From Candidatus Raymondbacteria bacterium RIFOXYA2_FULL_49_16 (GTDB taxonomy: Bacteria > Fibrobacterota > OXYB2-FULL-49-7 > XYB2-FULL-49-35), in NCBI GenBank assembly GCA_001789205.1, contig MFYT01000039.1, positions 1 through 14,226 of the forward strand: a stretch of DNA of 14,226 nt, given 5' to 3'. A model generated the notes under the pieces. It was not told the DNA's origin. It was given only the letters and a program-made list of their open reading frames with translations, and made no database searches. Both the position numbers and the translations under genes were made by a program. Positions 1 to 6,630 of this stretch are shown in pieces (positions within the stretch are counted from its first letter, which is position 1; each line of letters opens with the position of its first letter).

Positions 1-20
1 CATAAGCGAGTAGTAGCGAA

Positions 21-53
21 GAGCCCTGTGCGAGAAAACCGCACGCAGGGATC
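21..53 (+). ncRNA. Group II intron domain V (catalytic hairpin)
   Basis: A 33-base hairpin. The lower stem GAGCCCTG (21-28) pairs with CAGGGATC (46-53), with one mismatch at G23/A51. A two-base CG bulge at 44-45 follows, then an upper stem TGCG (29-32) with CGCA (40-43) and an A-rich loop. The AGC catalytic triad (22-24) and the two-base bulge are the hallmarks of this domain. Confidence 0.85.
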
Positions 54-56
54 CGA

Positions 57-89
57 GGGAGGGGCGCCGGGTAACCGGTGCTCCTATCC
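57..89 (+). ncRNA. Group II intron domain VI with branch-point adenosine
   Basis: GGGGCGCCGG (61-70) pairs with CCGGTGCTCC (75-84), including two G-U pairs, around a GTAA tetraloop (71-74). A60 pairs with T85, A86 is bulged, and 57-59 pair with 87-89. A86 is the expected lariat branch point, eight bases from the inferred 3' splice site after base 93. Confidence 0.83.
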
Positions 90-93
90 CAAT

Positions 94-1206
94 AGGAAAG
101 CACTGATTGTGCTGGGAGTGTTTACGCTAAACATGTGCGCTTTTGCCCAGTTGGAAAATGGAACGCACGTTTATTGGTACAAAGCCGGTGCAAATGGCTA
201 CAACCTTCAGGCCAGCCCGGGCCCGAACATCGCGGCCGGCGCCTTTATCCATGAAGGGAAAATTGTTACCTCCAACAATAGTTCCGGCCTCGGTTATGCA
301 GGCAGCAATTTCAGCTTCGGCTCCAACCCGGACGACGATCAGGGATGGTGCGGCGCCTTTTTCTCAGACGACCTCTGCAACCCGGCAAATGCGGGCGGCA
401 CAGTAACGTCAGCGTTCCTGCGCGGCGAATACGACGATTGGCCAAGCGCAAATGGCCCGCTCTGCAATGGCGGACCGGTTGCCATCCGTTGCGGCGTGGT
501 TGACGTTTCCTTTGGCATCTTGATGTGGGGCGGCGCTGCAAGCATGCCTGACGACGCTGTGTGGGCCGATCTCGACCCGATGAACACCCTCAGCTACGCC
601 CTCACCATCGTGGGCGCCGAGGAAGTCATTAATTTTACAGCGCCCCAAGGCCGTACCGATGGCGCGTCCGCTCCTCTGCTCGATGGGCAGTTTCTTGAAC
701 TCGACGTTACCGACCAGGTCAACTGGATACTTGCAAATGCAAGCGCAAGCGCCCAGTATGCCATTGTTGCCCTTTCTGATGTTGGCGTTGGCAGCACAGG
801 TAAAGCATCGATCATCGCTGCTGAAAACGGCGTCTACAGCCCTACCCATGGCGCAGCGGTCCCAAATGCTCCTTGGACAACCGATGGCAACACAGCGCAC
901 CTGGTATGCGTTGGCAACCTTGCCCAGGTCTCAACCGAAGATGGAGCAGGCGTTTCAGCATCAACAGTCTCGATCGAAAACAACCCCAACCCCTTTAATC
1001 CCACGACTAACATTTTGTATAACACGCTTGGTAACACGGGGATACTGAAAATCTTCAATGCCGAAGGTAAGGTTGTATATTCAAACACAGTCAGTGGCAA
1101 AGGCAGCCTTATATGGAACGCTGCGAACCAGCCCTCTGGCATGTATTTCTCTAAACTTATCGTTGGCAAGCGCAATGTCACAAAACGAATGATCCTAATT
1201 AAATAA
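94..1206 (+). CDS. Secreted protein with T9SS-type C-terminal sorting domain (3' exon of an intron-interrupted gene)
   Basis: A protein of unknown function. The open frame extends back to a GTG at 28, but bases 28-93 are group II intron domains V and VI. The first 22 codons of that frame are therefore not protein, and the real start lies upstream of the intron, outside the window. The exon opens with R-K followed by a hydrophobic stretch ending AFA-Q, the rest of a signal peptide. The mature part is rich in Gly, Asn and Ala. A segment near 679-774 (LDVTDQVNWIL, then a YAIVAL strand) recalls DNRLRE/CBM-like beta-sandwich modules, but this is weak. From about 985 a sorting domain begins (NPFNP at 988-1002) and continues through WNA and PSGMY to the terminal ILIK. 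It is presumably exported to the periplasm by Sec and then across the outer membrane. Expression depends on intron splicing unless the intron is defective. Confidence 0.75.
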   Translation, partial: RKALIVLGVFTLNMCAFAQLENGTHVYWYKAGANGYNLQASPGPNIAAGAFIHEGKIVTSNNSSGLGYAGSNFSFGSNPDDDQGWCGAFFSDDLCNPANAGGTVTSAFLRGEYDDWPSANGPLCNGGPVAIRCGVVDVSFGILMWGGAASMPDDAVWADLDPMNTLSYALTIVGAEEVINFTAPQGRTDGASAPLLDGQFLELDVTDQVNWILANASASAQYAIVALSDVGVGSTGKASIIAAENGVYSPTHGAAVPNAPWTTDGNTAHLVCVGNLAQVSTEDGAGVSASTVSIENNPNPFNPTTNILYNTLGNTGILKIFNAEGKVVYSNTVSGKGSLIWNAANQPSGMYFSKLIVGKRNVTKRMILIK

Positions 1207-1217
1207 CCATAGTAAAA

Positions 1218-1240
1218 CCTGGTCTCCGGGTATATATTTT
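1218..1240 (+). terminator. Weak possible intrinsic terminator
   Basis: CCTGG (1218-1222) can pair with CCGGG (1226-1230), with one T-G pair, around TCT. An A/T-rich tract, TATATATTTT, follows. It lies 12 bases after the stop of the first gene. The stem is only five pairs and the tract is not a pure T run, so the call is tentative. The A/T tract also runs into the promoter element of the next gene. Confidence 0.3.
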
Positions 1241-1244
1241 ATAG

Positions 1245-1250
1245 TATAAT
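1245..1250 (+). promoter_or_regulatory. -10-like TATAAT directly before a start codon (possible leaderless promoter)
   Basis: A perfect TATAAT ends four bases before GTG 1255 and seven before ATG 1258. Transcription starting at the usual distance would begin at or next to the start codon. No Shine-Dalgarno sequence is present before the gene, which fits a leaderless message. A -35 hexamer is not obvious around 1222-1227. Confidence 0.45.
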
Positions 1251-1254
1251 TGGC

Positions 1255-2949
1255 GTGATGATTACATTCCTTAATTGGATTTCTTTTGTAGGTCTCATCA
1301 TACTATTGTTGTTGGCATGGAATACCGGTCCTTTCGCCGCACAGTTTAATGAGATCGACTCATTGTTTCCACTTTCCCCCTATGAGGCCCTTGACGAATC
1401 AACGCTTTCACCGGTAATTCTTTCCGATTCGGCCTATAACAGTACTACCCATGCAGGCAGGACATACCGCGTCATCCGGGTAAGATATTTCAGCCATATG
1501 TGGAAAGACGGTCCCTGGTACGGCTCCATGAGTATCGTTATACCCGATACAATCGTGAACGCCAAACAAGGGTTTTTGGCCATGGCGCCCGGTGGTTCGA
1601 TCAGCATACAGGACAGCATGAACTTTGAATCGGAATACGGGGAATACAACGCCCTTGAATACGGCATTCCGGTCGCGAGCATCCCGGACCAGGGAACCCA
1701 TTTCGGTCTTTCTGATATACATGCCATTTCCGATTCAATCCATGCCATTGGATTTGAGACCTCCGATTTCTCCTGGCTTGCCATATATCCTTCCATAGCG
1801 TTAAAATCACGCGGCATCACCATGGTAAGCTGTCTTTTGGGGTTTCCCGTCCATTCAGCCGTTCATCTGGGCTCCTCAATCACCGCCAACCATGCATGGC
1901 GGTGGCCCATTTTTGACGGCAGAATAAAAGGGCTGGCAGCCACCGGAGATATCGGCCATTATCGTGATTGGATTCCGCTCAATTGTGATTCGACGCTTCC
2001 CACGCGGGTCGTACATTACAGTTGCCTGGACTCATTTAACCGGGCCAAAGTCGACACACTGACGGACCCTTTTATTTTTGGAAAGGATTTGAAAGTTCCA
2101 ATCCTGCAGATTGCCGGGACCAATGACTTTGCGTCACCCCCGTATCACATTCCCGGATTCCTCACCGGTCTTGCGGGTCCTGTCCACCTCGTAAATGCGG
2201 CGAATTATCCACATGGTTGCGCTTCCTGGACCCACGTGGAGTCATTCCGCATGTGGATAGACCATGTTTTCTTTAACAGGCCGCTGACCCGCATCAGCAT
2301 CGGAGAGGTGGCAAAGACATCTGACCGCTTGAATGTGACGGCTTATATCAACACTGACACTTCCGTACAGATTCAGGACGTCCAGCTTAATTATACGGCA
2401 TATTCCGACACGAATTACTTCAAGTCCGTGCTTTTACCGGGTATGCCGGACAGCAATTATATGAATGCCGTATGGGTAAGTACACCCATGACCCTGAATG
2501 GGGGGGGCTGGCAGGCCGGTATAGCGCTGAAAGCCTTGACAGAAACGAATCTTGCCTATTTTGCCAGCGTGAAGGACAGGTACAACAACAGGATTGGGCA
2601 TGCTTCAACCTCAATAAACTACGGACTAATTTCAGGAATCGGCACTGAATCCGGGCCTGGCCGCAAGGAACAAACGGGGTTCACCATACACTGTGCGCCA
2701 AATCCATTTAACCCCCTTGCAACAATCACTGTTGACATTCATTCCCCTGCCGCTCATTCCCTAAGCATATTTAATTCCAGGGGCATGCTAATAAGGACAT
2801 GGTTCATTGCTTCGACCGCGAAGGGTTCGTATAAGATAACATGGGATGGCAGGAACTGCAATGGAAATGCGGTTGCCGGTGGACTGTACCTCATAAGACT
2901 GATCGCCGGTGACAAGGTTTATTCAAGAAAAGCGGTGTTACTTCGCTGA
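1255..2949 (+). CDS. Secreted alpha/beta hydrolase, PhoPQ-activated pathogenicity-related protein-like, with T9SS sorting domain
   Basis: A 564-residue protein beginning GTG-ATG; either codon could be the start, and nothing upstream reads better. Residues 1-30 form a long hydrophobic export signal ending FAAQ. The central region resembles the PhoPQ-activated/PqaA branch of alpha/beta hydrolases. A GSSIT elbow gives candidate nucleophile Ser208, a GTND turn gives Asp291, and an NYPHG segment gives His320. The order and spacing suit a Ser-Asp-His triad. After residue 340 comes a beta-rich domain like the one that follows the hydrolase in that family, with an alternating polar/aromatic pattern and the segment GGGWQAGIAL. 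The sorting domain starts near NPFNP (about residues 482-486) and includes ITWDGRNCNGNAV and a terminal VLLR. The substrate is unknown; an esterase or peptidase acting outside the cell is plausible. The family is inferred from motifs, not from a search. Confidence 0.7.
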   Translation: MMITFLNWISFVGLIILLLLAWNTGPFAAQFNEIDSLFPLSPYEALDESTLSPVILSDSAYNSTTHAGRTYRVIRVRYFSHMWKDGPWYGSMSIVIPDTIVNAKQGFLAMAPGGSISIQDSMNFESEYGEYNALEYGIPVASIPDQGTHFGLSDIHAISDSIHAIGFETSDFSWLAIYPSIALKSRGITMVSCLLGFPVHSAVHLGSSITANHAWRWPIFDGRIKGLAATGDIGHYRDWIPLNCDSTLPTRVVHYSCLDSFNRAKVDTLTDPFIFGKDLKVPILQIAGTNDFASPPYHIPGFLTGLAGPVHLVNAANYPHGCASWTHVESFRMWIDHVFFNRPLTRISIGEVAKTSDRLNVTAYINTDTSVQIQDVQLNYTAYSDTNYFKSVLLPGMPDSNYMNAVWVSTPMTLNGGGWQAGIALKALTETNLAYFASVKDRYNNRIGHASTSINYGLISGIGTESGPGRKEQTGFTIHCAPNPFNPLATITVDIHSPAAHSLSIFNSRGMLIRTWFIASTAKGSYKITWDGRNCNGNAVAGGLYLIRLIAGDKVYSRKAVLLR

Positions 2950-2990
2950 ATCAGGGAATTAAACCGAAAAGTGTAGGTATTTAATATCTG

Positions 2991-2996
2991 AGGAGA
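2991..2996 (+). promoter_or_regulatory. Ribosome binding site that selects the start at 3003
   Basis: AGGAGA lies at 2991-2996. ATG occurs at 2998 and again at 3003, in different frames. The spacing fits 3003, and the frame at 2998 does not encode the signal peptide. Confidence 0.75.
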
Positions 2997-3002
2997 AATG
3001 GT

Positions 3003-4688
3003 ATGGTTTTTGCCCTGACAATCGCAATAGGTCTTTCAATTGTTTCAACGCTTTATTCTTTGACCGTTACGCCCGCTGAGTGGGTTCCTGCTTCCCTGGC
3101 GTCCAAGATTCAGACGTCCCCAGCCTCCCTTACCGATGTTCAAATTCTTTCCAACATCGATACCTTCCAGAACCGTATTGCCGCGCTGAATCAGAGCAAT
3201 ACGTACGTTCAGAAATTCACCGCCCAGATCAGGGAAAACGTACTGCATCTCTATCGAGAATACAACCTGAACCATACTCGCAGCGCATATGGAAGCATGG
3301 ATTTTACGGCCGCGGAATGTCTTGGGGTAGTGAAAAGCGACTTGAATTTCTATCTCGACAGGCTCCAAACAGGCGCTAACCCCTTTTATGTTCCTGGAAG
3401 AAACATGGAAAAGGCCTATTGGAACGATTACTCGGGCAGTCTGGGTCAATACACCATCCTCACACCAAACATATGCCTCTATGCAACGCCAAACCCCCTG
3501 GTAATTTCCCAGCAGGACGATCCAGGCCAGAGACTCCAGAGTGAAGGATACATCACTCTGTGCAGGTTCAAAAAGGATTACCAGTTCGACGACAACAAGC
3601 TTCAGGTAGCGATTAAAGCAATGATTCTCGATGCGGCAAGGGATGTGCATGTCGATCCCTTCAGAGTATATACTACTGGTTTTTCGTTCGGTGCACAGAC
3701 TTGTCTGCGTGTAACCTGGCGTTATCAGGATTGGTTTGCCGCTTCTGTTCCCGTGCACAATGACCTTAATCCCGTTAATCACGCTGGCATATGGTCTAAC
3801 CTAGCCAATCTTATCAACACTCCTACCAGGCTCATCAATGGGTCCGGGGACAACTACTACAGGGATTCTACCTATCGTTTTATGCTCGAAAACGGGTGTC
3901 CGGTACAAGAGTTTATGATAGCCGCAGGCCACAATGCGGATATTCCCTTCAGAGACAGCCTTTCCCTGCTGGTGAATTTCCTCGATAGCAATGTCCTCAA
4001 TCCCTATCCAAAACGGGTGAAGCACAATATGGAATTTGTCGGCTATTCCCGCGCTTTTTGGGTAAACGGGAAGGTAGCCAATGCAAGTGGAACCATCAAT
4101 ACCGGGTTCGATGTGTCTGTATCAGGAAATACCATCACCATAACCAGTGCGGATGCCAATATCAGGGGATTCGATTTTTATTTGAGCGATTCCCTGCTGA
4201 ATATGAACCAGCCGGTCGTTGTCGTGCACGGCAGTGATACCCTGTACAACAGCGCGCCTTCGGCCAAAATATCAGTAACGCTCACGGCAGGCACGTATCA
4301 AAGCAGTAACATCGAACGGCTGTTGTGGGAGGAACTCGATTCGATCCAGTATGCTATTTTCGGATACCGGTCACAGTACAACACCACCACGGTTGAAGAC
4401 GGCCAATCTTTTTCCGGTAATGCACAAGGAAATGGGGCCCTTGCGGCTGCGCCCAACCCGTTCAATCCGGCAGTGACAATCACGGTTTCTGGCTGCACTG
4501 CTGCTTTGAATTCCGGTATGTCACTCATAATTTACGATCTTAATGGCCGGTTGGTCGCAAATCTTACTTCGAAACTGGTCAATGGTCGCGTTACCTGGAA
4601 TGCTGTAAATATGCCTAGCGGGCTTTATGTTGTCCAGTCGCGTATCGGGAAGAAATCGCTTATCAAGGCAGTCACTCTTTTAAAATAA
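3003..4688 (+). CDS. Secreted esterase-like alpha/beta hydrolase with T9SS sorting domain (paralogue A)
   Basis: 561 residues. Residues 1-20 are a signal peptide. A helical N-terminal region (about 25-130) begins with WVPASL. The catalytic core follows: a GFSFG nucleophile elbow with Ser228, Asp283 in GSGDN, and His310 in AGHN, an order typical of feruloyl-esterase and poly(3-hydroxybutyrate)-depolymerase-like hydrolases. After LNPYPK (about 332-337) comes a beta-rich region with YSRAFWVNGK and WEELDSI, then the sorting domain (NPFNP 485-489, WNA, PSGLY, terminal TLLK). A protein of the same architecture is encoded at 10902-12632. The two share WVPASL, the VDPFR/IDPFR strand before the elbow, LNPYPK, YSRAFWV and the post-catalytic domain. 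The strand that in the paralogue reads PRGY...YPLI is altered here, so substrate preference may differ. A secreted carboxylesterase role is inferred. Confidence 0.78.
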   Translation: MVFALTIAIGLSIVSTLYSLTVTPAEWVPASLASKIQTSPASLTDVQILSNIDTFQNRIAALNQSNTYVQKFTAQIRENVLHLYREYNLNHTRSAYGSMDFTAAECLGVVKSDLNFYLDRLQTGANPFYVPGRNMEKAYWNDYSGSLGQYTILTPNICLYATPNPLVISQQDDPGQRLQSEGYITLCRFKKDYQFDDNKLQVAIKAMILDAARDVHVDPFRVYTTGFSFGAQTCLRVTWRYQDWFAASVPVHNDLNPVNHAGIWSNLANLINTPTRLINGSGDNYYRDSTYRFMLENGCPVQEFMIAAGHNADIPFRDSLSLLVNFLDSNVLNPYPKRVKHNMEFVGYSRAFWVNGKVANASGTINTGFDVSVSGNTITITSADANIRGFDFYLSDSLLNMNQPVVVVHGSDTLYNSAPSAKISVTLTAGTYQSSNIERLLWEELDSIQYAIFGYRSQYNTTTVEDGQSFSGNAQGNGALAAAPNPFNPAVTITVSGCTAALNSGMSLIIYDLNGRLVANLTSKLVNGRVTWNAVNMPSGLYVVQSRIGKKSLIKAVTLLK

Positions 4689-4696
4689 ATTCAATT

Positions 4697-4704
4697 GGAA
4701 GGAA
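4697..4704 (+). promoter_or_regulatory. Ribosome binding site supporting a GTG start
   Basis: GGAAGGAA ends six bases before GTG 4711, fixing a GTG start for the response regulator. The short gap after the previous stop suggests co-transcription. Confidence 0.65.
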
Positions 4705-4710
4705 CATCTT

Positions 4711-5364
4711 GTGGGAAAACATCTGAGAATAGTCCTTGTCGACGATGATTGCGATTTCCTTGAAATAAGCGCTGCCAGGCTCAGGTTGATGGGATACACC
4801 AGGACCATCTGTTTCAGCAAGGCCGCCAAAGCGCTTTTTGCGCTTCCCCATCTACACATAGATACAATCATTTCGGACAATTACATGAAGGGCATGTCCG
4901 GCGGCAGGTTCTTTTCGGAAATAAGGAAAAGGGATGAATATTCCTCCGTCAAATTTGTGGCGGTCTCGGGCGCCGCTCCCCAGCGATGGACAAAAAATGC
5001 CGACGCATTCTTCAGCAAGCCAGTTGACTTTAAAGCTCTTGACGGGCTGTTGTCCGGAATGAAGGGGGACGCATCCGACCGGCGGATGTACCGGCGCTAC
5101 AATATCAACGGGCCAATCAGCGTCAAATCCGGCCCTCTTCCCGTTGCCGCCATACGCGACACAGGTCTTTCCGGCGTCAGTTTTATAAGCCCGGTTGAAT
5201 ACCCGGTAAGCCGTCCAGTAACTTTGAAGATAAAGACAAATACGCAGAAATCTTATATGCCCAGCGAAGGTTTAATCGTATGGAAAAAGAAGGAGTCTTT
5301 AACCGGCTATAGCTACGGCGTCAGGTTCACGCAATCCATGCTTTCAGGGCTTTGCCCATGCTGA
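4711..5364 (+). CDS. Response regulator with REC and PilZ domains
   Basis: 217 residues, cytoplasmic, with no export signal. Residues 5-118 are a receiver domain: acidic cluster DDD (11-13), phospho-acceptor Asp56 in the IISDN strand, Ser86 in AVSG, and Lys103 followed by Pro. Residues 122-210 look like a PilZ domain. It has an arginine motif RRMYRR (124-129) and, in place of the classical D-x-S-x-x-G, the sequence DTGLSG (150-155), in which the central Ser is Gly. Cyclic di-GMP binding is therefore likely but not certain. There is no DNA-binding domain, so output is probably by protein contact. The gene starts 22 bases after the esterase gene and 29 bases before the LmbE-like gene, pointing to one operon. 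No histidine kinase is in the window. REC and PilZ assignments are firm from motifs; the process controlled is not known. Confidence 0.85.
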   Translation: MGKHLRIVLVDDDCDFLEISAARLRLMGYTRTICFSKAAKALFALPHLHIDTIISDNYMKGMSGGRFFSEIRKRDEYSSVKFVAVSGAAPQRWTKNADAFFSKPVDFKALDGLLSGMKGDASDRRMYRRYNINGPISVKSGPLPVAAIRDTGLSGVSFISPVEYPVSRPVTLKIKTNTQKSYMPSEGLIVWKKKESLTGYSYGVRFTQSMLSGLCPC

Positions 5365-5393
5365 AATCGAGAAGATAAATAAAGGTGATGTAA

Positions 5394-6215
5394 ATGACCC
5401 GAATTTTCATCTTACTCATTACGGTAACCGTCCTCTCCATTTCAATAGGATGCAACAAAAGTACGAGCCCCTCACCGCCAGCCGTCAGTACTATTATATT
5501 GGCTGATTTGATCACAAACGGCGCTTCCGTTATGTGGATAGGAGCTCATCCGGATGACGAAACCGCCCTGGCGGGCGTCCTGCTGGCCAAGGCTTCGCTT
5601 GAACTGAATAATTCATGCCATTTGATTTCCTTCACTGCCGGTAAATACGGGGGATGCCACCCTAATAGCCTCCAAAACGGCACATGCCCCTGTCCTGATT
5701 CCAATTATTGCCCTGACACGATGGCGGTCGCACGGTCAAAAGAATTCTCCGATATGGCGCAGTTCATAGGTGCAGAGTGCCGGGTTCTCAATTGGGATGA
5801 TGCGTTCCTAAACGGGCAAGTTCAGTATTTTGAGCAAGCTGTAGATACCGTCATCAAACTGATACGAAGCATCAAACCAAGTATAGTGATAACCCATGCC
5901 AGTAACGGTGGATACGGAAAACAGGACCACATCTATGTCAATCAGATTGTCCGGAAAGCATATCAAACACTCCCTTTGGCCGAGCGTCCGGATTACTTAT
6001 ATTACGCCATTCACATCCTCCCGGACGGAATCGATACAGAACAGGTTACGGACAGCATTGACGGCAGGGCATATTCGATAAAACTCGCCCGGACATATTG
6101 GGAAAGCGTTATAGATGCAAGCCGGTTTTATCAGACGCAGGGATTAGACCTGCAGGCGCAATCCATTACGGACACATATCATTGGAATGGGTTTTATCTT
6201 GCTGGATCACATTGA
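5394..6215 (+). CDS. PIG-L/LmbE-family deacetylase, predicted lipoprotein
   Basis: 273 residues. The N-terminus is a short hydrophobic signal ending in a lipobox-like SIGC with Cys20, followed by a Ser/Pro linker, so it is probably an anchored lipoprotein. The LmbE signature AHPDDE is at 51-56, the R-x-x-E helix motif at about 114-118 (RSKEF), and a second metal-site segment THASNGGYGKQDH ends at His179. These residues define zinc-dependent N-deacetylases such as GlcNAc-PI and mycothiol-pathway enzymes. Between the first motif and the helix is a cysteine-rich loop with Cys88, 98, 100 and 106, not usual for the family; it may form disulfides or bind a metal. It lacks the C-terminal sorting domain of its neighbours, so it uses a different anchoring route. 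A start with GGTG about seven bases upstream is reasonable. The substrate is probably an N-acetylated sugar, by inference. Confidence 0.83.
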   Translation: MTRIFILLITVTVLSISIGCNKSTSPSPPAVSTIILADLITNGASVMWIGAHPDDETALAGVLLAKASLELNNSCHLISFTAGKYGGCHPNSLQNGTCPCPDSNYCPDTMAVARSKEFSDMAQFIGAECRVLNWDDAFLNGQVQYFEQAVDTVIKLIRSIKPSIVITHASNGGYGKQDHIYVNQIVRKAYQTLPLAERPDYLYYAIHILPDGIDTEQVTDSIDGRAYSIKLARTYWESVIDASRFYQTQGLDLQAQSITDTYHWNGFYLAGSH

Positions 6216-6340
6216 GGACAATTCTCTTGCAAGACCGGCCAGTACTGGGAGGAAATGCTTCCAGCGAAATTCGCATGTGGATCGGTGGCGCTGAAAATGA
6301 CGGTAAAATGAGAGTTTTAACCAATTGCATTGTGAAATAA
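6216..6340 (+). pseudogene. Fragment of an FAD-dependent oxidoreductase
   Basis: The translation in the frame ending at the TAA at 6338-6340 reads ILLQDRPVLGGNASSEIR followed by MWIGGAEND. This is a strongly conserved stretch of FAD-dependent oxidoreductases of the FAD_oxidored type, where it directly follows the nucleotide-binding beta-alpha-beta fold. The GxGxxG loop that should precede it and several hundred residues that should follow are absent. The fragment begins essentially at the LmbE stop codon. It is best read as a leftover from a deletion. The family call rests on motif recognition. Confidence 0.68.
6310..6331 (+). repeat. Direct repeat copy 1 (22 bases)
   Basis: The sequence starts GAGAGTTTTAACCAAT and ends GCATT. 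It matches 8589-8610 at 21 of 22 positions (T versus C at the 17th base). It sits ten bases before the first mini-ORF. Confidence 0.7.
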
Positions 6341-6553
6341 ATGGCTCAAATTTTCATCATACTCATTTTTCTGGTTTCCTTCTCTTTTGCCGCCAGAACC
6401 ACATACGAGTCCAATAACGACAATTTTCTCACATGTATTGAATGGAACGGCAAAGCGAACAATGGTAGGTGTGTGGCGTCAGGTATGTACATTTACCGGG
6501 TCAATATCGGAGATGATTGCGTGAAGACCAGGAAAATGATTGTGGTTAAATAA
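6341..6553 (+). CDS. Mini-ORF: signal peptide joined to the C-terminal half of a sorting domain
   Basis: 70 residues. Residues 1-18 are a clear signal peptide ending SFAA. After about a dozen polar residues the sequence becomes IEWNGKANNGRCVASGMY, then continues to a terminal IVVK. That is the second half of a FlgD-Ig/T9SS type A sorting domain, with the NPFNP half missing. No mature cargo remains between the two parts. The start directly follows a TAA in the same frame, and no ribosome binding site is visible. It looks like a secreted-protein gene whose middle has been deleted. An expressed small secreted peptide cannot be excluded. Confidence 0.5.
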   Translation: MAQIFIILIFLVSFSFAARTTYESNNDNFLTCIEWNGKANNGRCVASGMYIYRVNIGDDCVKTRKMIVVK

Positions 6554-6617
6554 CAGTGCACATGCAATCCGACATATCCTCAATTATATTAACCTTAACT
6601 CCTTACTGCAGGAAGAA

Positions 6618-6624
6618 AAGAGGG
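6618..6624 (+). promoter_or_regulatory. Ribosome binding site that selects the start at 6631
   Basis: The purine run AAGAGGGG (about 6617-6624) ends six bases before ATG 6631. The reading frame stays open back to 6556, but the signal peptide only makes sense from 6631. Confidence 0.65.
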
Positions 6625-6630
6625 GAAATC

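Larger units (their letters stand above)
1..93 (+). mobile_element. 3' end of a group II intron (5' part lies outside the window)
   Basis: The first 93 bases fold as the last two domains of a bacterial group II intron. Domain V occupies about 21-53 and domain VI about 57-89, with a bulged adenosine at 86. The sequence then runs CAAT, so the intron ends in the usual A-pyrimidine at 92-93, and the bulged A is the eighth base from that end, the normal branch-site distance. The intron-encoded reverse transcriptase, if any, would lie upstream of base 1. The downstream exon starts at 94 with codons for the basic and hydrophobic part of a signal peptide, so the intron appears inserted inside a protein-coding gene. 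The + strand orientation matches the interrupted gene, as needed for splicing to restore the message. Intron class cannot be decided from this piece. Confidence 0.86.

Noticed and set aside
28-93. GTG at 28 as the true start of the first protein
   Set aside because: These bases are intron domains V and VI, there is no ribosome binding site, and the resulting N-terminus would place 22 polar residues ahead of the signal peptide.
3045-3782. Long open frame on the minus strand (about 245 codons)
   Set aside because: It lies wholly antisense to the esterase gene, which has motifs, a ribosome binding site and a signal peptide. The antisense translation shows no recognisable domain.
6098-6215. Upstream part of the FAD-fragment frame as a real N-terminus
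   Set aside because: It overlaps the LmbE gene in another frame and shows no nucleotide-binding motif.
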